Part shown: in pieces, positions 23,123 to 33,565 of the stretch
Numbering within the stretch: position 1 is the stretch's first letter
Layout: every line of letters starts with the position of its first letter
From: Aquatica leii
Taxonomy: Eukaryota; Arthropoda; Insecta; Coleoptera; Lampyridae
Length of the DNA stretch: 64,000 bases
Assembly (NCBI GenBank): GCA_035610365.1
Contig: CM069435.1
Coordinates: 15,427,123-15,491,122, forward strand
Direction: 5' to 3'
Position numbers and translations under genes: made by a program
The notes under the pieces: generated by a model
What the model was told of the DNA's origin: nothing
The model's input: only the letters and a program-made list of their open reading frames with translations
Database searches by the model: none

Positions 23123-23640
23123 TAAAAAATTAAACGTTGTAGCTTAATGGTAATCGAGTCACCATTATACTACCCGGTAATTAGAAAGTAATTAAGGAGT
23201 AATGTAATGGTGCCTAGCTTAAGAATAGTTTAACCAGTAACTTAACAGTAATTACAAAAATGAACGTTGTAGTTTAATGGTAATTGAGTCACCGTTATAC
23301 CACACAGTAATTAGAAAGTAATTAAAGAGTAATGTAATAGTGGGTAACTTAAAAATAGTTTAACCAGTAACTTAAGAGTAATTAAAAAATTGAACGTTGT
23401 AGTTTACCGGTAATTGAGTTACTATTATACTACCCAGCAATTCAAAAGTAATTTAGGAGTAATGTAATGATTGGTAGCTTGAATAGTTTACTCAGTAACT
23501 TAGTCGTAATTCCAGAATTAGGTTGGGGAGTTTAATGGTAATTGAATGTCCGTTAAAATACAAGGTAAATTAATAGTCAGTAGTAATAGAGTTGCTATAT
23601 AAATGTTAAGCTAAATTATTTTAAAAATAGTCGTTATATT
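23123..23640. repeat. Tandem repeat, about 128-bp unit, four copies
   Basis: Units begin near 23123, 23251, 23380 and 23508 (landmark TTGAACGTTGTAGTTTA). The fourth copy is diverged. It lies within the left half of the TIR element. Confidence 0.75.
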
Positions 23641-24134
23641 TGCTAAACAGTTAGGTCTGCTATCAAACAATTGCTTGAAGAATGCATAGAAAGAAGGAAA
23701 GTGGCAATTATTATCGACAACTAAAAAGATTTCGGACAGTTTACGAAAATATTAATATTGGAAAGTCAAATAGCATTGGTCAATCTGCGGGATCCAGTAA
23801 CGCAATATAAATATAAAACAAAAGTAAATATTATAACTTATGATACAAGAATATCAATATTGCATGAAATTATGTACCTACCGTATCCAAAAATATTCGG
23901 ATTATATAAACCACTTCAAGCAACTAAGACATGAATTAACCTGATTACAGAATAACAAAAACAACAAGAGTATAATTAATACGTAGCAATGCAAATGTAT
24001 ATATAGGACTAATTCATCATCAGTCTGATTGTCATGTGAAATATTTAATGCTTTACGTTGAAAATATTAAATTACGAATAAGTTACTCGATTTTGTATTC
24101 AACATATATAACGTGTAGTTAGAATATATAGTAT

Positions 24135-24212
24135 TAGGTCAGGTAGAGTAGTGGTTAACACGTTTAGATTGCAAGAGATTTTCCTGATGTTCGTGGGATC
24201 AAACCCCAAGTA
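24135..24212 (+). other. tRNA-like sequence, possible SINE head
   Basis: A box A-like stretch (GGTAGAGTAGTGG, about 24142-24154) and a box B-like stretch (GGATCAAACCCC, 24197-24208) are spaced as in a tRNA. No convincing cloverleaf is seen, so a tRNA-derived SINE remnant is likelier than a tRNA gene. The adjoining MITE cuts its tail. Confidence 0.4.
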
Positions 24213-24215
24213 ATA

Positions 24216-24784
24216 CCCTCGACACACTGAAAACCTAATGATCATTAACATAAATGATCATTTAAATAAATGGTCATTATATTTCAAGAAGGACACACTA
24301 ATTTCTATTGCTAATTTCCATTAACTTATTGAGTTTGCGCACTTTGCTTAATGTTTAATGTACGTATATCAATGTATATTTTGACAACACGTAACCTCAA
24401 ACTTATATTTATATTTCTCAAAGTTCAATTATGAACGAAGATTTGGAAATAAATTTTATACACTTACACCAGTCATATTTAGCTTTAAAAAAATTTGAAA
24501 CAAATTGCATTAAGAACTAAATATGTAGATCTTTTAATAATAATCGGCTAGAATACTACGAATCAGCTGTAAAGTAACGGCCATGCTACCGCGCGAAACT
24601 CAAATACAGCGACGATAATAGCCGAAGTAAAGCGATTACGTTTTCAGAAATGCAATCGTAAGTAAATTACCATTAACTTTAAATGACGTTATAAATGATC
24701 ATTCTCAAAATGGTCAAGAGACATACTATGTAATAAATACGCAATCTATGCTTAATGATCATTAAGTTTTCAGTGTGTCGAGGG
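24216..24784. mobile_element. 569-bp MITE with TA target duplication
   Basis: The terminal inverted repeats of about 33 bp start CCCTCGACACACTGAAAAC and include the palindrome TTAATGATCATTAA. TA is duplicated at 24214-24215 and 24785-24786. Further TGATCATT motifs occur inside. It is non-coding. A Tc1/mariner-type origin is suggested only by the TA target. Confidence 0.85.
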
Positions 24785-25420
24785 TATAAGAGTGCTTAAA
24801 TTAAATTCTAATTTAAAAAAAATCCCACAATTTATCAATCATGTGCGTCAAATTCTGTAAACGAAATAAATAAAAAATTACAGAAACAAATAATTAACTA
24901 AAAAAACTATTTTTTTAAATGTGTTAGTGGTTCTAATAATAATTTAATAGTTTTGCTAGTAGTTCAAAACAGTAGTTTAACAGTAATTCAATGGTAATAT
25001 AACAACAGTATTTTAATGGTAGCTTATTAGTAATTTAGAAGTCAATGAATTTTTGGTAGTTTAAGTGGTTGCTTAATGGCGCCCTTTTTACTGTTTAAAT
25101 TACTACTTAAATTACCGTAATTTAATTTAAGTCTATCTGTGTTTGCTGGGGTATTCTCAGCAAATACCGTTCCGTCTTCTGGTTCTTGTAGCAAACTGTC
25201 CATGACAAAGCACCACAGCAAAAGTGACAACACCCTGTCTTGGGGGCACCTCCCAACCACATTGGCTCCTACAGTGCTATCGTACAAAGTAGTACCGTCC
25301 TGAGCATTAAGTTGACCCAGTTTGCACTAGGGGTGTGATGCCTTTCTCTACATGACCCTTGCAAAATCTAGTTACAAAATTTTTAATTGCCAAGCTGTTT
25401 CCACTTTCTAATCCGTTTAT

Positions 25421-25834
25421 GTTTCGTGTAACAGTTTGAAAATCGTTTACGTCAAATATCTAAAATCTGATCGAACGATACAAAAAAACTTGTGTTTTTT
25501 TCGTTCTACTTCTAACCGTGCTCTATTGTAATATCAATCACTTCAAAAACGTCGTAACATGAATTCAACTAGTAAGTCTTTTAATTGTGACCTTTAATTC
25601 TTCTTTTGCCACCTTTTACTTAACTGATAAAAACTTAAATATTTTGAACGCGCTCGCTCGCTTTTCTATCGTCGCGACGTTAAAATATCTCAATTATAAA
25701 ACTCCTTTATTAACAGACTCTTTCGTTAAATAACTATTTATTTACTACACAATCTACTTTCGTACGCAATAATGATAACCTTATACTACTAGTAGTAGAA
25801 AAAATAAATTATCAAAAAACAAAATAATGGTCGA
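25421..25834. other. No feature recognised
   Basis: AT-rich sequence between LINE D and PDI-A exon 2. It would be the 5' end of the long intron. No coding or repeat signal is seen. Confidence 0.4.
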
Positions 25835-25840
25835 ACTTAC

Positions 25841-26231
25841 CTACGTAGGTAATAGGAATACCGTTTCTAAATAATTTATACGTTGGAAACCCATCTAACT
25901 GAAACTTTTTTTTGTTCCCTGTAGATTCTATTTGTGCAAACGTCAAAGGTAAATTTAACTCCAAACTCTTCTTTGCCGCTTTTCGAAATTGTGGAGCGGC
26001 AATAATACTATAGCGACACCAAGACGCATCTAAATAAGCATTGTAAATAATACAAATTTTAGTTTAATTAATTTACTTACAAAAACTGATAAAAACGTTT
26101 TCATTTTTGTTAATAACATCTTGAATACTATTTTCGTCTAAAACTAAAACTTCTTCGCGTAATTCAGTATTATTGGAACATCGAACTGATGAGAAAACAC
26201 TGACTATTAAAATGAAGTAAAAAGCAAACAT
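25841..26231 (-). CDS. Protein disulfide isomerase-like gene A, exons 1-2 (signal peptide and a domain)
   Basis: Exon 1 is 26231-26081 and exon 2 is 26029-25841, with a 51-bp GT-AG intron. The start MFAFYFILIVSVFSSVRC is a good signal peptide for ER entry. The a domain follows. Its active-site segment FYASWCRYS has C55-R-Y-S58, whereas classical PDI has CGHC, so the second cysteine is replaced by serine. Exon borders and phases equal those of gene B. The open frame and consensus splice sites argue for a working gene whose next exon is at 6571. A CxxS site can trap substrates but cannot form its own disulfide (general family knowledge). Confidence 0.75.
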
Positions 26232-26960
26232 TCTTAGTACAAGTATTGCTTGTGAATTAACGGTGAGTAAATAAATACCATAAATACATGGGTTATCCCT
26301 CTATCAGCAGATAATTATTAGACGTGACGTTTTTGAGAATTGATAAGATGCAACGCATACTATCGATACTTTTTAGTCTGTAAAAAAACATGGATGTATA
26401 ATTGCAAAGTCAAAAAACTTTGTGAATTACCCATGTTTTGTAATAAGTCAAAGTTTATGTATCTATATATTTCTACGATAGTAATTTATTTATAAAGCAA
26501 AACAGTTTAGCTAAATAACCTGGGAATTTCTGACTTTATTTTTATTAACATTCTATTTATTTTTAATTTTTAACCAAATATATTTTATGTTTGTATCTAC
26601 AACATTGTTTAAGTTGTACGCACGTACAATATACTGGGGAAATCCTTTATTCAAGTTTAAAAACAAACTGATTTCTGCTCTATTGATTCTTATATTGATT
26701 CAACTGTTACGTATTAAACGTCGTTACTGAAAAATTTTCGTGAATATTTCAACGCCAAAAGAGATAAACGTAAAAAAAATCAAATAAAGACAAAATCGAT
26801 AGGGCGCCAAAAAAGGACACGACATTTGATAGCTTCTTACCTCAACGACGTTAAAATCTAAAATTATACTGAACTAAAAAATATGTACACTGCCGTCTTC
26901 GAATTACGGAAATAACTGACCTACGATTTGTTTGTACTGCATTTATACATTTCTGCAAAC
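26232..26960. other. 5' flank of PDI gene A, no other gene seen
   Basis: AT-rich upstream region. It contains the ACGT-core site listed separately and no clear TATA box. No transposon was recognised. Confidence 0.4.
26321..26330 (-). promoter_or_regulatory. Candidate UPR/CRE-type ACGT site upstream of PDI-A
   Basis: GACGTGACGT, about 90 bp upstream of the PDI-A ATG. Overlapping ACGT cores resemble XBP1/ATF6-type UPRE or CRE sites, which would suit an ER chaperone. It is short enough to be chance. Confidence 0.3.
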
Positions 26961-26961
26961 A

Positions 26962-27056
26962 TTCGAGAAGCCTCTACATTCTTTCGTGAACTTTCTAGAC
27001 GTGGATAAAAAGTATGGGAACGTTCTCGAACTTTACAAAAACTTCGCGAATGTTTC
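26962..27056. promoter_or_regulatory. Cluster of heat-shock-element-like motifs
   Basis: Three groups of correctly spaced 5-bp units occur in 95 bp: TTCGAGAA (26962-26969), TTCGTGAACTTTCTAGAC (26983-27000) and GAACGTTCTCGAA (27018-27030). A further TTCGCGAA lies at 27043-27050. It sits about 0.75 kb upstream of PDI-A and directly beside a PLE 3' end. Confidence 0.5.
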
Positions 27057-27059
27057 AAT

Positions 27060-27965
27060 ATAAATAAAGATTAGAACGTCTTCCGAGTTTGGGCCGTAAC
27101 TAAGTTGTAACCAAAGTTGTTAACAACAATTACTTTCGTAATGAGCTTCACCAGAGCGTGAAAAACTTAAAAAAGTAAAGAATAATCTAACAAAGAATCA
27201 CTACAGAATTAATCAACTAGTGAACGAATCCAGATTCAAAACTCCATAGAAGTTACTTACAAAAAAGTTGTCTTCGTGCTTATAGAAAAAGTATCGCGAT
27301 AAAATGAGCTCGATTCTGATTGGGTTACGTTCGAAAAAGGACGTATCTTCGATAAACCAGTAACAACAGAGAACCAAAGAGAAGATAGATGAAAACCAAT
27401 GTCACGATTAAAGTTATTTAGTTTTTTAATGATTTATATACTTTTACGGTCTTTCCTATTAAAGACGAATAAAGATTTTACAATAACCGAAGCGTTATCC
27501 AAATCTGTATTGCGGCCTGTATTAAAATAACGTTCAGCAACAGCTAACTTAGTTATAAGTATTTTCTTTATCTAACGATTTTATGTTCTGATACGTGTGA
27601 TTAGGGAACGACCAGTTTTACCGATATAGACTAAACCACATGAACAAGGAACTTACTATACACTTTGAGATGAAAGTGTAAGAAATTTTTCCTTGGTAGA
27701 AGAAAGAATTTGAAAAATTTTACTTATCGAGTTGAATACAAGTCTATTCTTACCAAGACGTTTTTTTATTTAATCTGTGACCTTATAAAAAAAAGACAAA
27801 AATGGTATTTTTGTGTTGAAATTTGAAGTAGAAAGGTATTTGAGTACGATGATTTATAATTGCCTGAATATCCCGCTTCATACACCCATTGTTTACTAAA
27901 GTTTTAGTAATATCACGGAGTTTCGAATCTAGATTCTATTGAATATGATCTTGCGTGTTGTTATT
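27060..27965 (-). mobile_element. Penelope-like element 3' part (degenerate)
   Basis: It is nucleotide-similar along its length to the PLE at 29,400-30,190, for example the AACGTCTTCCGGGTTTGG area, ACTAAACCACATGAACAAGG, GATGAAAGTGTA and CTTCATA(C)ACCCATTGTT. It covers the GIY-YIG side and the 3' end only, with many stops. Confidence 0.65.
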
Positions 27966-28184
27966 TGTAATTATTTTTCTGGTGCACGTGCAGGTTGTAC
28001 AACTTGATTTGGATTTAGTAGACCTAGAGGATGCAGTTGGTAGGCTGTTTTAATTCTGTCTATTGTTTTTACACCACGAGCTGTTTGCACAATGAAAAAT
28101 CGAATATGTGTTCCATAAAAAAACTTTGCCCGGACTTGTATGAAACTCTAGAACAAGTAACGACTTGAGTCATCAAATTGGTTA

Positions 28185-28265
28185 TTAACTGTGCTTTTAG
28201 TAAACACATTAAATATTTATGCTACCGCTCAGTCCATTATCAGCGGGATGATATGCCGTAGTGCA
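28185..28265 (-). mobile_element. Gypsy integrase fragment
   Basis: The minus-strand translation contains CTTAYHPADNGL, the conserved integrase segment just before the catalytic Glu. Flanking sequence is not recognisable. This is a small relic. Confidence 0.45.
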
Positions 28266-28269
28266 TGCC

Positions 28270-29330
28270 CAGTAATTGTTATAAAGAAAACCGTAACGTA
28301 TAGTAGGCGATAGCTCAACACGTCGGAGAGTGAGTCGCACGTAGCTCACGGCGTGCTGATTATAACAGGACTAAAAAAGCGTCACAACGGTAAAAATATC
28401 CACCACAGATCTCGTTTACATCTATCAGACATCGAAGGTAAACAAATCGCCAAAACACTATTCTAACAACAAATATATTTATTTCAACGATAGTAAAAAA
28501 TACGTAGATAACAATTAAGGGTTCGTCAACAAATATCGCAATACAACTAATACAATTAATAACAATAATGAAGACCCCTTAGATTAGGCAACACCTCGTA
28601 CACATAAGCAATCAACATTATATAAAAAAAAAATCACGTTGATGAATATAACACAATTGGCAAATTTCACGAGCTTATGCTAAACAAAGCGCATCGTTTA
28701 ACTTGATACATGTTACCACATACAGGTTACCGTTTAACTTGTTGGTTGTGATATGTACGCTTAGTTGTGCGTACATGCGACTGACCTCAGAGCAAAACGA
28801 AATGGCATATAAAAAACAAAATACTTACAATTAGCATTTTCGAATATGCGATTAGCTATCCAACACATATTTCATTCATGCAAATCAAACTGATACATAT
28901 ATACATATTTACCACAAATAAATTGCTCAGTTTTATACAATAGATTGAAAAAAATCAAGTCCATTAAGTTTCGCGAAGTTAGTAAATAGGTCGCAGCAGG
29001 TATGCCCTCCAGTTTCTCGTAATACTGTTCGCAATCACAGAATTCGAAACAGTGGTTTTAATGTCTCCATCCAAGATAGTAGGTTATCAGAATATGCATC
29101 ATCATGCATCAAATTAGCGTGGATGATTTCAGTTACTTTAGACATAAAAACCTGTTACATGTTGTTATTTTGTATTTGTCAAATAGAATTAACAGTTGCA
29201 CTAGATCGCGCGCTTCTACTAATTTTCAAATCACCTTTGAGGGTAAGGATGATCGGGATATCGCTGTCGAACGTCTATTACTCTTTCTTTACTTTTTCTT
29301 GTTAAACGTCGTATCACGACTAGTCCACTA
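28270..29330. other. No confident feature
   Basis: AT-rich unique-looking DNA. A minus-strand stretch near 29,000-29,160 reads MSKVTEIIHANLMHDDAYSD then stops. I do not recognise it. Confidence 0.3.
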
Positions 29331-29339
29331 TATGTAAGT

Positions 29340-30690
29340 TATTTTTCTTTCTGCTAAATTTTTGTAATAGCGAAAGCTTCTACGGCCGGAGTCTATACTA
29401 AGATAAAAACGTCTTCCGGGTTTGGACCGTGTCATTGTTGTAACCGAAGTTGCCAACGTTTCGGCCACTTTCGTAAGGGGCTTCATCAGGACGTGAGAGA
29501 AATCGAAGAACTCAAACAAGCAACCGAAATCTAACTAAGACCTTCTCAAAAAATAGGTAATCAACTTGTGAACCAAGCTAGATTCTAAACTCTAAAAGGG
29601 TAAGAAAGGAAAGGATAAACTTGCAAAGCAAAGAAAAATTAATCATGATCACGATTGAAGTTATTGGGGTGTTTGATGATTTCTATGCTCTCTCGGAATT
29701 TCCTGTTAAAAAAGAATGGAGATTTCGCAATCATCGAAACGTTATCAAAATCTATCTTATGACCTGTAGTAAAATGATGTTCAGCAACTGCAGACTTAGA
29801 AATATGCCTTTTCCTTATACAACGATCATGATCTGAAATGCGAATAATGACGGAAAACACCAACGTAGACTAAACCACATGAACAAGGAATTTGGTATAC
29901 ACGTTGAGATGAAAGTGTAGAAAATTTGTCTTTGGAAGAAGGAAGAATCTGAGAGATTTTGCCTGTCGAGTTGAATATGAGTTTGATACCATTCTTACGA
30001 ATAAGTTTCGTTATTTCATTTGTAACCTTGTGAATGTGGGGTAAAAAAGCCAATTTCGGATTGGACAGAAATGTCCTTAGGTAATCGAGTACGTGGATGT
30101 AGACGACGATTAATAACTCTATGAATATCTCGCTTCATATTACCATTGTTCACTAACGTTCTAGTAAGATGACGGAGTTCCGAGTCTAGATTCTCAGGTT
30201 GGCAAATAGAAAAGGCACGATGAACCAAAGATTCAATAACAGAACGTTTCTGTGCAGGATGATGATAAGACGAAGCATGAAGGTATCTGTTCGTGTGGGT
30301 GGGTTTGCGACAAACAGAATGGCCCAGAAGTCCGTCGGGCTTACGAGTCACAAGAACGTCAACAAATGGGAGAGAACCATTACTTTCGATTTCCATAGTA
30401 AATTTGATATCTAAGTGTTGATTGTTAAGATAATTAAAAAACTTAGACAATTTGAGATGACCATGAGACCAAACAATAAACGTGTCGTCAACATACCTAA
30501 ACCAAACTTTAGTTTTTAATATTGATGATTCCAAAGCATCCGTTTCAATGGACTCCATAAAAATGTTAGTTACAACAGGTGATAGAGGAGAACCCATAGC
30601 AGCACCAAAAACCTGTTCGTAAAACTTGTTAACAAATTGGAAGTAAATGGAGGATAGACACTTATTAATAAGAAGAATCAAACATTTTTC
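29340..30690 (-). mobile_element. Penelope-like element, RT core to 3' end
   Basis: From 30681 to about 30016 the minus strand encodes PLE RT (FGAAMGSPLSPVVTNIFMES, WFRYVDDTFIVW, LPFVDVLVTRKPDG). It continues through a linker into GIY-YIG endonuclease (VYQIPCSCGLVYVG) at about 30,050-29,850. After a frame change near 29,850 the frame reads KRHISKSAVAEH. The 3' tail with PGRRFYLS-like coding extends to about 29,340. The RT N-terminus is missing. The GIY-YIG domain identifies a Penelope-type rather than an AP-endonuclease LINE. Confidence 0.85.
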
Positions 30691-31790
30691 TTGGTAATTG
30701 TTTTAATTAAGCTTTTAGCGGATATGCTGGGAAAGATTTATTCAAATATTAATCAAATTAAGCAATTTAGTTAACGACGATATAAAAGTTATGCATTTGA
30801 ACGCAGTCAAAGCCAAAGTTAGTCACATAACAGAAACATTGTACATAAGCTTATATACTGCACATATTTCGTTCTTAAATTAAACAAAAGAAAGTAGTAG
30901 ACGTTACTACTTGTGACAAAGAATTGACGATTGGGTAAGTTTTTGTGCTGATGCTTTTATATTTTTTTGCAATTCATTATCATAATTGTCGATTGTCGAT
31001 TCGTTTCGTTACTGCTTTAGTGATTGACATATTTTTGTATTTGGTGTTATTTACTTGTTTTGGCGCTGTTTTAATTTATTGTAGGATTAGCACACCGAGA
31101 CTTGCAACCCGGTTGCCGAATCAAATCGAGCTAGCCGCCAGCATTTAAGTTATGAGAAAATCTTTGTAACAAATCTTTAAGCATGACACCAACACACGCG
31201 TAATTTTCTTAACGTACAAAACGGAAGTGTCCTTATGAACCTCCGGTATGTAAAATGACGTATCATAAGACGAAATTCTTACAACACGAAAGCCACATGA
31301 AACTATTTTTAACATAACATTGTTGTAGACTCCAGAACAACAAACATTCAAACTGTGTTTCTCTATCCGTTGTTATACGGCTTGGAACTCCAAAACATAT
31401 CCATGTTCACATTACCACTGCCAAGATAAAATAAAAATGTCCTATTAATTCAAAGTTATTTACTTATAAAGGTATACAGATATAATTTTGTATGAGATGT
31501 TAGGTTAACACATAAATTTCAATATGTCAAAGTGTAAGTGTTGCCAATTCAATAAAATATAAGTTTCCCAATGTTGTTTTAAAATTAAAATTATACGGAA
31601 AATATTAAAATTGATTCGAAATAAAGAAAATAGTATAAAACACACGTCATAGAATACGTTTCAATCACTCCACCGATTCATAAACTCGCCGGTACGCTTG
31701 TGTATGAAACCCGCTCTCGTGATTGAAGCACGTTCATTCTGTAACTTGTGTTTTAATATACTATTATTAACGAGCTGCTTATTAAAACCT
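30691..31790. other. No confident feature
   Basis: AT-rich sequence. Scattered short open frames do not resemble any family I know. Confidence 0.3.
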
Positions 31791-31794
31791 TGTA

Positions 31795-31990
31795 CATGTG
31801 GAATTAGGTACCTGTCTGGTTACGTCGCGGCATTCAAGGCCCTATAGTCGCCGTATGATCTCCACGATCTATCTTTCTTTGACACTAAATGAAGTGGACT
31901 GGCACAAGGTATGCTTGACGATCAGCAGTTTGCAATTTTTCTGGAGTCTGGCTTTAGCTTGTAACATACAACATTAAATCGTTGCCAAAT
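31795..31990 (-). mobile_element. Gypsy reverse transcriptase fragment
   Basis: The minus strand reads SPLHLVSKKDRSWRSYGDYR then ALNAAT, stop, PDRY: RT motifs 1-2 of Ty3/Gypsy. The copy is a relic with an in-frame stop. Confidence 0.6.
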
Positions 31991-31994
31991 ATGT

Positions 31995-33560
31995 AACACA
32001 CAAATATGTAACATACTTCAGTTACCTACGTAACATAATTTACTTTAACATAAAACAAACGCATAACAAATAAATGAATGCACCAGCCAGCTCACAAAAA
32101 TATTTATTTAAAACACACATTAAAAACAAACTACATAAGAGAATGAGAAATTTTCAGATTTATTTAATTAGAGTCGTGGGAATTCTTACGTTACTTAAGA
32201 TTAATAATTTTCAATTTGATAAATACAAAAAATTTATAAGTTGGACGCCACAATATTTTTTTATTTTAAAATGGTTAAATATTGAAACCAAAAACTTAAC
32301 TTAAAACTAATAATTACAGATTATTTACATACGTGTCCTTGAAGGTTGTCACTTACGAATTGCGTAGCTTCTATTAAGGTGTGGTCATCATATGACTCAT
32401 TGAAATGATGCAATATGATGCAATTTCCGTAAATCATATTTTTATTTCTTTTACGAAGATTTGATTGATATCTTGCCTTTTAAATCAATAAAATTGATAA
32501 CCGTAGATCGTAGTTTCCATAATCGCAGACGTATAAAGATCGAAATCGTACTCATAAGATTTTCATACTTAAAAACATCGTATAAGAACGAAACCAAAAA
32601 TCCAGAAAAAAAACTAAAACGTAAATTGCGATGAATTACACAATTCGGATCAAAACAAAAATGACTTACCCCTTCGAATTATCGGGTTTTTTATCTTTCA
32701 TTTTTCGCAAGTACCGCAACGAAACGCAAATGCTACTATCAAACGCAAGTGTTACTACCAAACGAAAGTACTACTACAAACGCCGGCATAAATAATTTTC
32801 ACCATTAGGGCAAAAATTCACAAACACAAATTAAATAAGTGGTAATTCCACTTTTTGCAGCACGCAAAAAAAATGTCTGCTTTACCTCATTGCGAAACGT
32901 AAGATGTCGGAGGATGACTTCGTACTTAAGAAGAAGGCTCAAAAACGCATGTGCAATGCCGTCAAATGCATTGCGCAAAAGAATTTACATAAACAGTGAA
33001 CACAAAAATGTTAACCAAAATCAGACGTGACGGGTGCCTTCTTTTTATGATACAATGAGTAATATTGTGTTTAGGTATTTTAAATAATGTAGAAAACTTG
33101 AATATTTGGTTAGTAAATCGGCATACGGATGATTCGGTTGGATTAAGTTCAAAGACGAAACCAAAAAATTTTGTATACACTTGCCAATGCTGGTAAGTTT
33201 TGTAGATGTATCAATTAAACAGTAGCGCTGTAAATCCACCAATAATAAAAATTAAAAAAGCGTCAGGAAAATTAATAGCTTAATTAAGTTTCTGAACCTT
33301 GTTAAACCGAAAAGCCTGCTGTTTTGTTGAATACACTCCAAATTGAACTTACTTTATCAGAGTGCCTTACAGTAAAATCTACGTAGTCTGTGACCTCGTA
33401 GCACGATTAGAAATTACAGTTTTGAACGTTTATGCACCAAAACAAACTTCAGTTGTTTACAGCGAACTTCGGAAATCGAGCATAGGCTACGCCGTATTAA
33501 AGCTAAAAACTTTACTAACCACTAACTAACTACGATTGCAAAGTTGCCTAAGCGACAGTT
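31995..33560. other. No confident gene; small repeat and possible LINE scrap
   Basis: A 20-bp unit repeats about three times at 32722-32782 (AAACGCAAATGCTACTATCA-like). At about 33385-33480 the plus strand reads RLEITVLNVYAPKQTSVVYS, reminiscent of the start of a LINE endonuclease but too short to call. The rest is AT-rich and unassigned. Confidence 0.3.
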
Positions 33561-33565
33561 GAAAT

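Larger units (their letters stand above)
22907..25150. mobile_element. Non-autonomous DNA element with terminal inverted repeats, unclassified
   Basis: The ends are inverted copies: CCCAGCAAACACAAGGTAGC at the left and CCCAGCAAACACAGATAGAC (reverse strand) at the right. The dinucleotide GT flanks both sides (22905-22906, 25151-25152), which may be a 2-bp duplication or chance. It contains no ORF of note, many AGTAATTTAA-like subterminal motifs, a 128-bp tandem array, a tRNA-like stretch and a nested MITE. I cannot assign a superfamily. Confidence 0.7.
22650..25420 (-). mobile_element. R1-like LINE D RT fragment, split by a TIR element
   Basis: The minus strand at 25,290-25,151 reads GANVVGRCPQDRVLSLLLW and VMDSLLQE, the RT stretch before the catalytic box. 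The reading resumes at 22,906 with ADDLIITNGKCIATIS. The gap is exactly the 22907-25150 element. The outer limits are approximate. Confidence 0.65.
6572..25840 (-). other. Putative 19.3-kb intron 2 of PDI gene A, filled with transposons
   Basis: It is bounded by a consensus donor (GTAAGT, complement of 25835-25840) and an acceptor (TTGTAG, ending at 6572), both phase 1. The equivalent intron in PDI gene B is only 218 bp (43547-43764). The excess is nested transposons listed separately. The alternative is that the two exon blocks belong to two different broken PDI copies. Confidence 0.55.

Noticed and set aside
23123..23640. CRISPR-like array because of regular repeats
   Set aside because: Units are contiguous and about 128 bp long without unique spacers, and the sequence is eukaryotic. 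It is a tandem repeat inside a transposon.
24135..24212. A functional tRNA gene
   Set aside because: Box A and B words are present but no consistent acceptor, anticodon or D/T stems could be drawn. Kept only as a tRNA-like/SINE head.
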